Shown: positions 1-8,703 of the stretch, in pieces
Layout of the letters: every line of letters begins with the position of its first letter
Numbering within the stretch: the stretch's first letter is position 1
DNA from: Streptomyces flavochromogenes
GTDB taxonomy: Bacteria > Actinomycetota > Actinomycetes > Streptomycetales > Streptomycetaceae
Length of the DNA: 64,000 nucleotides
Direction: 5' to 3'
Assembly (NCBI RefSeq): GCF_000717595.1
Contig: NZ_JNZO01000004.1
Location: 1 to 64,000, forward strand
Notes under the pieces: generated by a model
What the model was told of the DNA's origin: nothing
Databases searched by the model: none
What the model saw: the letters and a program-made list of their open reading frames with translations, nothing else
Position numbers and translations under genes: made by a program

Positions 1-1533
1 GAGCGTCTGGAGGAGTCCGGGGAGCGGGCCGCGACCGAGCGGCGCCATCTGACGTACTACCGGGAACTCGCCCGCACCACCGACCCCGAACTCCGCGGCG
101 CGGGCCAAGTCGCGGCCACCGCCCTCCTGGAGCGCGAGCACGGCAACCTGCGCGGGGCCCTGCGGACGGCCGTCGCGCTCGGCGACGAGCAGGAGGTGCT
201 CTGCCTCGTCCACTCCCTCAGCTGGTTCTGGCAACTGCGTCACCACCAGGTCGACGCCCGCACCTGGGCCGCGGAAGCGGCCCGGCTCGGCCCCGATCCG
301 TTCCGGGAGCCCGTCCGCCCGGCCGAGCCGCTCGACGGCCGGTGCACGGACGTCCCTCCGCCGTGGAGCGGCGAGCGCCTCGTCGAGGCCCGGCGCGGCG
401 GGCGGCTGTACGTGCTCGCGACCCAGGGCGGCCGGGGCGCCACCTCGTTCGAGCACCCCGAAACCCGCGCCAGGCTCGCCGCGCTGGTCTCCGCGTACCG
501 CCCCGGCCTTCCGCAGACCTGCCGGCAGCCGGCCATGATGTGGTACTTCGCCCGGCTCATGACCGGAGAGTTCGCCGGCCTCGACGAGACACTGACGGCG
601 ATCGTCGACGCCTGTCGCGACCACGCCCCCGGCTGGGACCTGGGCTTCGCCCTCCTCGTACGGGCCAAGCTCGTCGTCCACGGCCCTCACGACGCGGCCG
701 AGGCGCTCGCCCTCTTCGAGACAGCCGGGGACTCGTGGGGCATCGCCGAATCGCTCGCCGCCCGGGGCGAGGCCTATGAGCGCGCGGGCCGGCTCGCCGA
801 GGCCGCCGCCGACTTCGGGCGGGCCACGGACGCCGCCGCCCAGGTCGGCGCGCGCTCCCAGGTGCCCCTCTACACCGCGCGCCTCGCCGCCGTACGGCTC
901 CGGCTCCACCCGGAGGGGGACCCGGCGGCCGAACAGCTCCTGGCCGAGGCCGCCGACGCGGCGGGCGAGTGGGGCGCCGAGGTCGCCGGCTCCGCACGGC
1001 TGCTCCTCACCCAGCACTACGGCCACACCGGGCGCACGGGTCTCGCCCGGGCTCAGCTCTCCTGCCTGGAGGCCGAGTTCGGAGAGGTGACCCCGGCCCT
1101 CTTCTGGGGTCTCGCCGGAGGAGCGTGGGCCTGGCTCGACTGCCTCGACGGCTCCTACGACCGGGCCCTGGAGCGGCTGGCGCGCGCCGTCGCGGAGGTC
1201 GAGGCCCTGGCCCACCTGGTGGCCCCGTACCTGGTCGTCACTCAGTTCGCCACGGCCGCGTGGGCGTTCGGCGGGCGGGGCGGGCCGGGCGACGCCGAGA
1301 CCGGGGCGCGGCTCCTCGGAGCGTACGACGCCCACGCCGGCTCCGGCACGGACGGCGGCTTCCGGCCCTTCACGGCCGAGACGGAGGCCCTGATCAGGGC
1401 GCGGGCCGAGGAGACCCTCCGCGCGGCGCTCCCCTCGGAGGCGTACACGCGCCCGTACGAGGAGGGGACGGGACTCGCGGCACGTGCGGCCGCGGAGCTC
1501 GTGCGGAACCCGGGGAGCACTCCGGCCTCCTGA
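1..1533 (+). CDS. AfsR/BTAD-type regulator, C-terminal TPR part (partial at window edge)
   Basis: The frame is open from base 1 to the TGA at 1531-1533, so the N terminus lies outside the window; about 510 residues are visible. The opening residues (RHLTYYRELA, then EREHGNLRGALRTAVALGD) match the helical bundle that follows the NB-ARC ATPase of SARP/AfsR-like and LuxR-type regulators. The rest is an alanine- and leucine-rich TPR-like superhelix (for example ALALFETAGDSWGIAESLAARGEAYERAG, read here in pieces). The end, LLGAYDAH then FTAETEALIRARAEETLR, is the usual C terminus of these ATP-binding regulators. No DNA-binding domain is in the visible part, so SARP versus LuxR membership is undecided. 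Role as an ATP-dependent transcriptional regulator is inferred from family. Confidence 0.75.
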   Translation, partial: ERLEESGERAATERRHLTYYRELARTTDPELRGAGQVAATALLEREHGNLRGALRTAVALGDEQEVLCLVHSLSWFWQLRHHQVDARTWAAEAARLGPDPFREPVRPAEPLDGRCTDVPPPWSGERLVEARRGGRLYVLATQGGRGATSFEHPETRARLAALVSAYRPGLPQTCRQPAMMWYFARLMTGEFAGLDETLTAIVDACRDHAPGWDLGFALLVRAKLVVHGPHDAAEALALFETAGDSWGIAESLAARGEAYERAGRLAEAAADFGRATDAAAQVGARSQVPLYTARLAAVRLRLHPEGDPAAEQLLAEAADAAGEWGAEVAGSARLLLTQHYGHTGRTGLARAQLSCLEAEFGEVTPALFWGLAGGAWAWLDCLDGSYDRALERLARAVAEVEALAHLVAPYLVVTQFATAAWAFGGRGGPGDAETGARLLGAYDAHAGSGTDGGFRPFTAETEALIRARAEETLRAALPSEAYTRPYEEGTGLAARAAAELVRNPGSTPAS

Positions 1534-1559
1534 CCGGGTCCGGACGAGGCCCGGACCCG

Positions 1560-2142
1560 GTCGGCCGATCCAGTGGCGCCAGCGGGCCGAGGGCGGCTCG
1601 CAGCGTCCCTCGGCGACCAGGTCCCGGTAGGCGCGTTCGCTCAACTCGTCCCAGGTCACCGGCTCGCCGTCCTCGGAGAACGGCTGTCCGTCACTGCCGG
1701 TGAACGCGCAGAAGGGGACCTCGCAGTCGGGAGGACGGACCGGGTGGCGTACCACCCGAATGCGGCGAGGGGCGGGGACGAGGACGGCGGGCAGGATCCG
1801 GGCACGATGACGGGGCTTCACCCGCTGCGTCGTAAGGCGGTTGTTCGAGCCCCTTTCCTGGGTGGCTGTGCCCCACGCCCCGCCCGCGTCGCCGTGCAGC
1901 GGGCGTACGGTCAGTTCGAGGGAGGTCCCGCCGAGGGTGACGTGCCGGGTACGCGGGGTGATGCGGGCGGAGGTGACGACGCGGAGGTGCCGCAGGGACA
2001 GGGCTCGGCTGCCGGGAGCAAGCGGCCGGGAGTCACGGGGGACGGGTAGGCACGGCGGACGGGGGCAAGCGTGCGGGAGGCGCGGGCGGGCGCGAGGCAC
2101 CGGCGCCCGCGGCTCCCGGATGCGGACCCCGTGACCGGACAC
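1560..2142 (-). pseudogene. Coding-like minus-strand stretch with a siderophore-interacting-protein-like segment, probably degenerate
   Basis: Between the regulator stop and the next gene, one minus-strand frame stays open from a GTG at 2142 to beyond 1560, and I saw no in-frame stop before it runs antisense into the upstream gene. Part of it reads LRVVTSARITPRTRHVTLGG (about 1935-2010), which resembles the N-terminal beta-strands of siderophore-interacting FAD-binding reductases. A later block (about 1570-1770) reads DCEVPFCAFTGSDGQPFSED, then EPVTWDELSERAYRDLVAEG, with a natural acidic composition. The two blocks are separated by an arginine/proline-rich segment that does not look like folded protein. 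I infer a remnant or chimera rather than an intact gene. Start and end are approximate. Confidence 0.3.
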
Positions 2143-2180
2143 GAGAATGGCCAGTGCCGGACGAACACGTAGGAGGCGGC

Positions 2181-2381
2181 ATGAACGCTGAGCCCGACAA
2201 GACGTCCCTGGGGGACTTCCCGACGCCCGACCGGCTGTTGCATTCCGGGTCGGAGGGCGAGTTCACGGCTGAGGACCTGGTCCTCGCCTCCGGCCGTGAC
2301 GTGACTCCGAAGACTCTCGCCTGGGCGGAACGCCGTATGGCGGAGAAGGGTCGCGCCTCCATGGACGAGCTGCTGCCGTAG
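2181..2381 (+). CDS. Small conserved-looking hypothetical protein (66 aa)
   Basis: ATG at 2181 is preceded by a near-ideal AGGAGG (2171-2176) at a spacing of four bases, which decides this start over the in-frame ATG at 2154. The 66-residue product is acidic in its first half (PDKTSLGDFPTPDRLLHSGSE) and ends in a short helix with an AWAERRMAEKG segment. It has no signal peptide, membrane segment or cysteine. The ribosome site and codon use support a real gene. I do not recognise the family and assign no function. A strong hairpin about 100 bases downstream probably ends its transcript. Confidence 0.6.
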   Translation: MNAEPDKTSLGDFPTPDRLLHSGSEGEFTAEDLVLASGRDVTPKTLAWAERRMAEKGRASMDELLP

Positions 2382-2395
2382 GCCGCCCCGGCCGA

Positions 2396-2470
2396 CAATC
2401 CGCAGTGATCCGCAGCAGTGATCCGCAAGGATCTGCAGCGATCCACAGTGATCAGAAGTGACCCGCAGTA
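2396..2470. repeat. Degenerate 10-bp tandem repeat (GATCCGCAGT type)
   Basis: Roughly seven successive 10-12 bp units vary around GATCCGCAGT (aatccgcagt, gatccgcagca, gtgatccgcaag, gatctgcagc, gatccacagt, gatcagaagt, gacccgcagt). The tract lies just after the small gene and just before a strong hairpin. The even phasing is unusual for random high-GC DNA. Function is unknown. Confidence 0.7.
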
Positions 2471-2483
2471 CCCCTCGACAACC

Positions 2484-2524
2484 CCCTCGGCCCCGGTTCG
2501 GCAGCTGCGAACCGGGGCCGAGGG
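2484..2524. terminator. Strong hairpin, probable terminator
   Basis: A perfect 17-bp stem (CCCTCGGCCCCGGTTCG paired with CGAACCGGGGCCGAGGG) has a 7-base loop. There is no U-tract, which is normal for Streptomyces terminators. It separates the small gene from the KstR-like box and the acyl-CoA dehydrogenase. Confidence 0.75.
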
Positions 2525-2557
2525 TCGTCCGGGGCCGCTCCGAGGCTTCCGCATTTG

Positions 2558-2571
2558 TGGAACACGTTCTA
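2558..2571. promoter_or_regulatory. KstR-like operator upstream of the acyl-CoA dehydrogenase
   Basis: TGGAACACGTTCTA fits the published KstR consensus TnnAACnnGTTnnA exactly and is nearly palindromic (GAAC-AC-GTTC). It lies about 95 bases before the start at 2665. A second match is at 41356-41369 before the EchA19-like gene. No kstR gene is in the window, so the binding protein is inferred. Confidence 0.5.
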
Positions 2572-2664
2572 CCGTGGCCGCCGTCGCGCGTCGCAGCCCC
2601 CGGGTGACGCCGAGGACCCCGCAGGACCGCCGCCGCAGGACAGCCGCCACGGGAGGCCCGCCCC

Positions 2665-3855
2665 ATGCACCTCGAATACACGCCCGCTCAGAACAGCCTG
2701 CGCGCCGAGCTGCGTGCGTACTTCGCCGAGCTGGTCCCCGAGGACGTCCACACCCGCTACGCGGACCCGGCGGCGCAGAAGCGCTTCTACCGGGAGACCG
2801 TGCGCCGGCTCGGCGCCGACGGCTGGCTCGGGGTCGGCTGGCCGGCCGAGTACGGCGGGCGGGGGCTGACCCCGATGGAGCAGTTCATCTTCTTCGACGA
2901 GGCCGCGCAGGCCGGCGTGCCCCTGCCGCTCATGGCACTGAACACCGTCGGACCGACGATCATGCGCTTCGGCACCGACGAGCAGAAGGCGTACTTCCTG
3001 CCGGGGATCCTGTCCGGCGAGATCGACTTCGCCATCGGCTACAGCGAGCCCGACGCGGGCACCGACCTCGCCGCCCTGAAGACCCGCGCGGTCCGGGAGG
3101 GGGACGAGAGCACCGGTACGTACACGGTGAACGGGCAGAAGATCTGGACCACGAACGGAGACACCGCCGACTGGGTCTGGCTCGCCGTCCGCACCGACCC
3201 GGACGCGCCGCCGCACAAGGGCATCACGATGCTCCTCGTCCCGACGAGCGACCCCGGCTACTCCTGCACGATCATCAACACCCTCGCCTCGCACGACACC
3301 ACCGCCAGCTACTACGACAACATCAAGGTCCCCGCCTCGCGCCGGGTCGGTGACGAGAACAAGGGCTGGCGCCTCATCACCAACCAGCTCAACCACGAGC
3401 GCGTCACCCTCGCCGCCCACGGCACGATGGCGATCCGCGCGCTGCACGACGTCCAGCGCTGGGCCGCCGACACCCCGCTCGCCGACGGCCGGCGCGTCAT
3501 CGACCTGCCCTGGGTCCGCCGCACCCTGGCCCGCACCCATGCGCGGCTCGACGCGATGAAACTCCTCAACTGGCAGATGGTGAACGCCGTCCAGAACGGC
3601 ACCCTCACCCCCCAGGACGCCTCCGCCGTGAAGGTCTACGGCTCCGAGGCCCGCCGCGACGCCTACGCGGCCCTCATGGAGGTCGTCGGCGCGGCGGGCG
3701 CCCTCAAGGAGGGCTCGGCGGGCGCGGTCCTCCACGGTGAACTGGAACGCGGCTACCGCTCCGCCGTCATCTTCACCTTCGGCGGCGGCAACAACGAGAT
3801 CCAGCGCGAGATCATCTCCTGGATCGGCCTGGGCATGCCCCGCGTCCGCCGGTAG
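2665..3855 (+). CDS. Acyl-CoA dehydrogenase family protein
   Basis: The 396-residue product has the full acyl-CoA dehydrogenase fold: an N-terminal helical domain, a middle beta-domain with GYSEPDAGTDLAALKTRAV and GQKIWTTNGD (substrate and FAD contacts), and a C-terminal helical domain ending FGGGNNEIQREIISWIGLGMPR. It would oxidise an acyl-CoA thioester at the alpha-beta bond using FAD and pass electrons to ETF. The length is normal. GGGAGG at 2651-2656 supports ATG 2665. The KstR-like box upstream points to steroid or branched acyl-CoA substrates, but this is inference. Many steroid FadE enzymes are heteromeric and no partner dehydrogenase is adjacent. It stands alone, ending in a terminator shared with the convergent acetyltransferase. 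Confidence 0.9.
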   Translation: MHLEYTPAQNSLRAELRAYFAELVPEDVHTRYADPAAQKRFYRETVRRLGADGWLGVGWPAEYGGRGLTPMEQFIFFDEAAQAGVPLPLMALNTVGPTIMRFGTDEQKAYFLPGILSGEIDFAIGYSEPDAGTDLAALKTRAVREGDESTGTYTVNGQKIWTTNGDTADWVWLAVRTDPDAPPHKGITMLLVPTSDPGYSCTIINTLASHDTTASYYDNIKVPASRRVGDENKGWRLITNQLNHERVTLAAHGTMAIRALHDVQRWAADTPLADGRRVIDLPWVRRTLARTHARLDAMKLLNWQMVNAVQNGTLTPQDASAVKVYGSEARRDAYAALMEVVGAAGALKEGSAGAVLHGELERGYRSAVIFTFGGGNNEIQREIISWIGLGMPRVRR

Positions 3856-3881
3856 CCGCCGGGCTCCCGTTCGTCCTCCTG

Positions 3882-3914
3882 GGCCCGCCGTCGCTGTCGT
3901 CGCGACGGCGGGCC
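3882..3914. terminator. Bidirectional hairpin terminator
   Basis: A perfect 13-bp stem (GGCCCGCCGTCGC with GCGACGGCGGGCC) and 7-base loop lie between the convergent acyl-CoA dehydrogenase and acetyltransferase genes. Confidence 0.75.
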
Positions 3915-3936
3915 GTGCCGTCCGTGCTCGGCCGCG

Positions 3937-4449
3937 TCAGTCGATGTGCGGGCTGCGACGCTCCACGAGGACGGTGTCGCGCCAGACGCCGTGGTGGCGG
4001 CCGACGCGCTCACGCGTGCCGATGACCCGGAAGCCCGCCCGGGCGTGGACGGCGAGGCTGGCGGAGTTCTCGGGAAAGATGCCGGACTGAACGGTCCAGA
4101 TCCCGGCCGCCTCGGTGGAGTCGATGAGCGCCTTCAGCAGCACCGAGGCGACGCCACGTCCTCGTGCGTCGGGGTGCACGTACACGGAGTGCTCGACGAC
4201 TCCGGCGTACGCGCACCGGTCGGAGACCTTGGTGGCCGCCACCCACCCGAGCACCCGGCCGGTCTCGTCGAGCGCGGCGAATCGGTGCTCGGGCAGCTTG
4301 GCCGCGTCGAACTGCTCCCAGGTCGGGGCGACGGTCTCGAAGGTGGCGTTGCCCTCGTCGATGCCGGCCTGGTAGATCGCGACGACCTCGTCGGCGTGGT
4401 CGGCCGTGAGGGGTACGACGGTGATGGTGCGGGTGGCTGATCCGGTCAT
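3937..4449 (-). CDS. GNAT acetyltransferase of the phosphinothricin/arsinothricin (Bar/PAT/ArsN1) type
   Basis: The 170-residue protein starts at the ATG complementary to 4447-4449, with GGGAGA about ten bases upstream. It has the Bar/PAT signature throughout: AIYQAGIDEGNATFET near the N terminus, the acetyl-CoA loop VHPDARGRGVASVLLKALI in the middle, and GRHHGVWRDTVLVERRS at the C terminus. Family members N-acetylate glutamate analogues such as phosphinothricin, methionine sulfoximine or arsinothricin. The true substrate cannot be read from sequence, and housekeeping members mostly act on methionine sulfone or sulfoximine. It is a single gene facing the acyl-CoA dehydrogenase. Confidence 0.85.
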   Translation of the reverse strand: MTGSATRTITVVPLTADHADEVVAIYQAGIDEGNATFETVAPTWEQFDAAKLPEHRFAALDETGRVLGWVAATKVSDRCAYAGVVEHSVYVHPDARGRGVASVLLKALIDSTEAAGIWTVQSGIFPENSASLAVHARAGFRVIGTRERVGRHHGVWRDTVLVERRSPHID

Positions 4450-4511
4450 GGGGCGGAGTCTCCCAGACGGAGGTGCGGGTCCGGCGGCGAGCTGCCGGCC
4501 CCCTGCCGAGA

Positions 4512-5636
4512 TCAGCCTTCCAGGCCGTGGAGACTCCAGACGTGGAGGACGTCACGTGCGGGGGACAGCGTCGACCAGACCCCGCCTCCCAGCGCGGTCG
4601 GCTCGCAGGAGACCGGCGAGGGGTAGTCGATCGGCGTGAAGCCGTGCGTCCCCGCGGTGTCGACCAGCCAGTGCCGGCCCTGCCCCCACTCCTCGTCGCT
4701 CTCGACGGTCGAGACGACCAGGGTCGTCTCGTCGAGGAAGCCGCCGGCCCAGTCCCAGCAGACGGGCAGCTCGTCCTCGTCGGTGTCGGCGGGAACGTCG
4801 GGGTGCTGGGGAATCGTCGCTTCGGCGTCCCAGTCCAGCGCCTCGACGACGGCGCCGTGAGAGTCTCGTACGGCGAGGGAGTCCTGGTCGTGGGAGACGG
4901 TCATCAGCCGGTCGCCCGAGGGGCTGAGACTCAGCAGGCACAGGTCGCCGTCCAGACAGTCCACGGCCAGTTCCCTCCCGTCCCAACGGCCCCATCGCAG
5001 CGGTGCGCCGTCCTGGCCTTCGCCGATGCTCAGCCCCATCTGGTGAGGATCGGTCGGGTGGGGAAGGTGAAGGCTGCCGGCTGCCGCGGCTTCGGCGTCG
5101 GCCCGCGCGAGCACACGACCGTTCTCGGCGTCGATGACCAGCCACTCGTCGGCCGTGTCGGGGCTCAGCTCGCCCTCGGGCAACGGGCCGCGCACGTGCG
5201 CCCAGACGAGCCTGCCGTCTGCAGAGAAACCGACCGAGCCGCTCTCGGGGTACCGATGGTCCTCCCGATCCGCGTACTCGTCGTAGGACGCGTGCATCTC
5301 CCGGCACGCGCCGTACCAGCATCCGTGGCGGACCTCCCAACGCGTCGCACCCGACGGATCCACCGCGCGCACGGCATGGACCCCGGCGAAGACGGCCACG
5401 CTCGCGTCCGGCGCCACTTCCCAGGTTCCGCGACTACGGGGCCAGGGCGCGGGGAACCGAACGCCCGCCCCGGCGCGTGCGGCGAAGGCGTCGTCCAGGG
5501 GCTGGGCCACGATCTCGTCGTCGCTCCGCTGGACGAGCATCCTGTGCCCGGGCGGCCCCGCGATCTCCGGCGGACCGGCCTGGGACGAGGGCAGGAGAGC
5601 GGGGACGGTGGCACGGAGCCGAGCGTGAACGGACAA
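4512..5636 (-). CDS. WD40/beta-propeller-like cytoplasmic hypothetical protein
   Basis: About 374 residues with repeated beta-propeller-like units, for example SVGFSADGRLVWAHVRG, LSPSGDRLMTVSHDQDSLAV and LDETTLVVSTVESD. Each pairs a short 'S-x-D/S-G-R-L' turn with a hydrophobic strand. There is no signal peptide. The frame is open upstream to 5717 (GTG), but a TTG complementary to 5634-5636 has a well-spaced GGGAG and begins a better N terminus (SVHARLRATVPALLPSS), so I prefer it; the start is uncertain. I do not recognise a named family. A scaffold or ligand-sensing role is only a guess from the fold. It is monocistronic. Confidence 0.65.
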   Translation of the reverse strand: MSVHARLRATVPALLPSSQAGPPEIAGPPGHRMLVQRSDDEIVAQPLDDAFAARAGAGVRFPAPWPRSRGTWEVAPDASVAVFAGVHAVRAVDPSGATRWEVRHGCWYGACREMHASYDEYADREDHRYPESGSVGFSADGRLVWAHVRGPLPEGELSPDTADEWLVIDAENGRVLARADAEAAAAGSLHLPHPTDPHQMGLSIGEGQDGAPLRWGRWDGRELAVDCLDGDLCLLSLSPSGDRLMTVSHDQDSLAVRDSHGAVVEALDWDAEATIPQHPDVPADTDEDELPVCWDWAGGFLDETTLVVSTVESDEEWGQGRHWLVDTAGTHGFTPIDYPSPVSCEPTALGGGVWSTLSPARDVLHVWSLHGLEG

Positions 5637-5838
5637 GCGAATCTCCCAGGGCAGTCGAACTCGGGGAAGAGTACGACAGGCCTCGGACACCGGCCGCGCA
5701 GTGCGCAGTTCGCCCACGAGCGGCGCCGTGCGACTCCGGTGCCCGTGGCCCCCCGGCGACCCGTGGGACCGGATCAGGCCGAGGCGGCCTGTGGGACCCG
5801 GGTCAGGCCGAAACGGCGTGGGTGATGCCCGGGCAGGG

Positions 5839-6120
5839 TCAGCGGTACTCGCAGAGGTAGGCGGTCTCCACCGCGACCCGCAGCTGGAACCTGCTGTCGC
5901 CGGGGACCTTGAAGTGGTCCCCGGCGGCGAAGGTCTCCCATGCCTCGGCGCCGGGCAGCCGCACCGTCAGGGCGCCGCTGACCACGTGCATGATCTCCGC
6001 GGCGGCGGTGCCGAACTCGTACTCCCCGGGGGCCATGACGCCGATGGTCGCGGGGCCCTGCTCCTGCGTGAAGGCGATCGACTTGACCGTGCCGTCGAAG
6101 TACTCGTTGACCGTAAACAT
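5839..6120 (-). CDS. ppnP: Pyrimidine/purine nucleoside phosphorylase, cupin type (PpnP)
   Basis: The 93-residue single-domain cupin matches the PpnP (DUF1255) family: [13 protein letters not shown] at the start, [20 protein letters not shown] in the middle and [16 protein letters not shown] at the end. PpnP phosphorolyses ribonucleosides to a free base and ribose-1-phosphate. Two in-frame ATGs lie upstream (6132 and 6126), but the third (complement of 6118-6120) is preceded by GAGG at good spacing. It also gives an N terminus, MFTVNEYF, that aligns with E. coli PpnP, which is about 94 residues. It is transcribed away from the flavin oxidase at 6338. Confidence 0.88.
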   Translation of the reverse strand: MFTVNEYFDGTVKSIAFTQEQGPATIGVMAPGEYEFGTAAAEIMHVVSGALTVRLPGAEAWETFAAGDHFKVPGDSRFQLRVAVETAYLCEYR

Positions 6121-6337
6121 GGACATCCTCATGCGAATCGGGCGAAGGGGTGGCCGGGGCTTCGTGTACGGGCCACGCGTAGGGGCACCTTAAGGGCGCG
6201 GCAGGAGCCGTCACATCCCCGTCCGGCCCGGTCTCACGTACTGGACGGAGCGGGCCGGTGTCCGTGCGTCCGGGCTCCGGTTGAGGCCCCGCGTCATCGG
6301 CGTAGCGTGGAAATGATCCGACCGAGGAGCGGTGGCC

Positions 6338-7708
6338 ATGGGCAAGCTCTCGAACGACCAGCTGCGCGAACGGGTACGCGGGACGGTCGTCACAGCCGAC
6401 GACGACGCCTTCGACGAGGCACGCACGGTGCACAACGCCATGATCGACAAGAGACCTGCCGTCGTCGTGCACTGCGTCAACGCGGGCGACGTCATGGCCG
6501 CGGTCGACTTCGCCCGCGAGAACGGGCTCGATCTGGCGGTTCGGGGCGGCGGGCACAGCGTGCCCGGCTTCGGGACGTGCGACGGCGGCGTCGTGGCCGA
6601 TCTCTCCGGGATGCGAGGCGTCCGTGTCGACCCCGTGCGGCGGACGGCCCGCGCGGAGGGCGGGGCGACGTGGGGCGACTTCAACGCGGCGACCTACCCC
6701 TTCGGTCTCGCCACCACCGGCGGGATCATCTCCACCACCGGCGTCGGCGGACTCACACTCGGCGGCGGCATCGGCTATCTGGCCCGCGGGGTCGGCCTGA
6801 GCTGCGACAACCTCGTCTCGGCCGATGTGGTGACCGCGGACGGCCGGCTCGTCGTCGCCGACGAGGAGCAGAACGCCGACCTGTTCTGGGCGCTGCGCGG
6901 AGGCGGCGGCAACTTCGGCGCCGTGACGTCGTTCGAGTACCGGCTCGCCCCCGTCAAGGACATCTACGGCGGACCGATGCTCTTCGAGCTGGAGGACGCG
7001 GCCACCGTCGTGCGCGCCTTCGCCGACTACATCGCCGACGCACCGGAGCAACTGGGCGGGTTCCCCGCCTTCCAGATCGCCCCGCCGCTCCCGTTCATCC
7101 CGGAGGACCGGCACGGTGACACCTTCGCCCTGGTCGTGGCGTGCTGGTCCGGACCGCTCGACGAGGGCGAGAGCGCCCTGCGTCCCCTCCGCGACTTCGC
7201 GCCGGTGGTCGCCGAGCACGTCGGGCCCATGCCGTACCCGGCGCTCAACAGCGCCTTCGACGCGCTCGTGCCGCCCGGCCTCCAGCACTACTGGAAGGCC
7301 AACTTCGTGAGCGAGCTCACCGACGCCGCGATCGAGGCGCACGTCCAGCACGCACCGGGGCTGCCCGCAGTGAACTCGACGGTCCACATCTACCCGATCA
7401 ACGGTGCCTGCCACCGGGTCGCCCCGGACGCCACGGCCTTCGCCTACCGGGACGCCTCGTTCGCCACCGTCATCGCCGGCATGTGGCCCGACCCCTCCGC
7501 CAACGAGGCCAACATCGGCTGGGTCCGCGACTACTACGAGGCCACCGCCCCGCACTCCGAGGAGGGCGGCTACATCAACTTCATGGCCGACGACGACCAG
7601 GACCGGATCAGAGCCAACTACGGGGCGAACTACGACCGTCTGGTCGAGGTCAAGCGGACGTACGACCCGGGGAACCTGTTCCACCTGAACCAGAACATCA
7701 AGCCCTGA
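6338..7708 (+). CDS. FAD-linked oxidoreductase of the berberine-bridge-enzyme family
   Basis: The 456-residue protein has an N-terminal PP-loop FAD-binding domain (GLDLAVRGGGHSVPGFGTCDGG) and a C-terminal BBE segment (NYDRLVEVKRTYDPGNLFHLNQNI). His73 in GGGHS is the expected site of 8-alpha-histidyl FAD attachment. The second covalent cysteine of bicovalent members should precede the GVGG strand and is absent; Cys156 in GLSCDNL is elsewhere. Such enzymes oxidise alcohols, sugars or phenolic natural products with O2. ATG 6338 is chosen over GTG 6332 because GAGGAG at 6324-6329 is eight bases from it. Substrate is unknown, and no biosynthetic cluster surrounds it. Confidence 0.85.
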   Translation: MGKLSNDQLRERVRGTVVTADDDAFDEARTVHNAMIDKRPAVVVHCVNAGDVMAAVDFARENGLDLAVRGGGHSVPGFGTCDGGVVADLSGMRGVRVDPVRRTARAEGGATWGDFNAATYPFGLATTGGIISTTGVGGLTLGGGIGYLARGVGLSCDNLVSADVVTADGRLVVADEEQNADLFWALRGGGGNFGAVTSFEYRLAPVKDIYGGPMLFELEDAATVVRAFADYIADAPEQLGGFPAFQIAPPLPFIPEDRHGDTFALVVACWSGPLDEGESALRPLRDFAPVVAEHVGPMPYPALNSAFDALVPPGLQHYWKANFVSELTDAAIEAHVQHAPGLPAVNSTVHIYPINGACHRVAPDATAFAYRDASFATVIAGMWPDPSANEANIGWVRDYYEATAPHSEEGGYINFMADDDQDRIRANYGANYDRLVEVKRTYDPGNLFHLNQNIKP

Positions 7709-7813
7709 GGCCCGCACCGGTTCTCCGGCGAGGCCCGCTCGCCCCGTCCCCGCACGACCGGTTCCGGGGAGCCGGTTCCGGCGTAGCCTGAACGGTATGA
7801 GCGAGGACGCCTC

Positions 7814-8677
7814 TTGAGTGCCGACCCGGGGCTCTTCGGGCCCCGTTCCGTGACCTGGCAGGTGCACAGCGACCCGGTCATGTGGATCGCCGGGGTGCGG
7901 GCGCTGTGGCTGCAGGCGCTGCACCCCGTCGCCGTGCGCGGCGTCATGATCAACAGCAGCTTCCGGAAGGATCCCTGGGGGCGGCTCATGCGGACCGCGG
8001 ACTTCGTCGGGACCCTGAGTTACGGCACCACCGCGGCCGCCGAGGCCGCCGGGGCGCGGGTCCGCCGGATCCATCGGCGGCTCGGCGTGGACGACCCGGA
8101 ACTGCTCCTCTGGGTGCACTGCGCGGAGACCGACTCGTACCTCTCGGTCGCACGCCGCTCGGGCATCCCGCTCACCGACGCCCTGGCCGACCGGTACGTC
8201 GACGAACACCGCACCTCGGCGCGGCTCGTCGGCCTCGATCCGGCCACCGTCCCCGGATCCACCGCCGCACTCACCGCCTACTTCGCGACCGTACGGCCCC
8301 GGCTCGAGGCCGGCGCCGACGCCCGCACCGTCGAGGACTTCCTGCGCAGGCCGCCCGTGAAACCCGCGCTCGTACCGGCGCGCGAGGTGATCTGGCGGCG
8401 CGTCGCGGCCCTCGCGTACGACACTCTGCCCCCCTACGCCCACGCGCTCTACGGCCGTCCCGCGCCGCCGCCGGAGACCGTCACCCGGCGCCTGGTCACC
8501 ACGGCCGGCCTGCTGCGCCGCGTCCCCGCCCGCCTGCGCTGGCGGCTGCCGCCCCGGCACATCCTCCGTGCCATGGAACGGCTGGGCCCGGGGACGCGAC
8601 CCGACCCTTATACGTACCCCGCCCCGTACCCACTGTCCGAACCGGCGTCCATACTGGAGGAGCCGGAAAAGGCGTAG
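7814..8677 (+). CDS. MpaB/DUF2236 family oxygenase-like protein
   Basis: The 287-residue protein begins [24 protein letters not shown] and continues [16 protein letters not shown], the conserved opening of the DUF2236/MpaB family, related to latex-clearing-type heme oxygenases. Further conserved pieces are [14 protein letters not shown] and [15 protein letters not shown]. MpaB-type proteins catalyse oxidative cleavage in some fungal and bacterial pathways; most bacterial members are uncharacterised. The start is a TTG at 7814 with GAGGAC at 7802-7807. The ATG at 7798 is in another frame and stops after six codons. It ends just before the Ser/Thr kinase at 8704 and may be co-transcribed with it. 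Confidence 0.8.
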   Translation: MSADPGLFGPRSVTWQVHSDPVMWIAGVRALWLQALHPVAVRGVMINSSFRKDPWGRLMRTADFVGTLSYGTTAAAEAAGARVRRIHRRLGVDDPELLLWVHCAETDSYLSVARRSGIPLTDALADRYVDEHRTSARLVGLDPATVPGSTAALTAYFATVRPRLEAGADARTVEDFLRRPPVKPALVPAREVIWRRVAALAYDTLPPYAHALYGRPAPPPETVTRRLVTTAGLLRRVPARLRWRLPPRHILRAMERLGPGTRPDPYTYPAPYPLSEPASILEEPEKA

Positions 8678-8703
8678 GAAATCGACGGGGGCGGCAGCAC
8701 ACG

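Noticed and set aside
1573..2049. Plus-strand frame of 158 codons between the regulator and the small gene
   Set aside because: Composition is Arg/Gly-rich without any ribosome site; the minus strand of this region looks more protein-like.
6794..6808. Cys156 of the flavin oxidase as a second covalent FAD link
   Set aside because: In bicovalent enzymes the cysteine precedes the GVGG strand; here that position has no cysteine, so only His73 linkage is expected.
5774..8560. Minus-strand frame of more than 900 codons
   Set aside because: Runs antisense through the flavin oxidase and MpaB genes and in the wrong frame through ppnP; no domain is visible.
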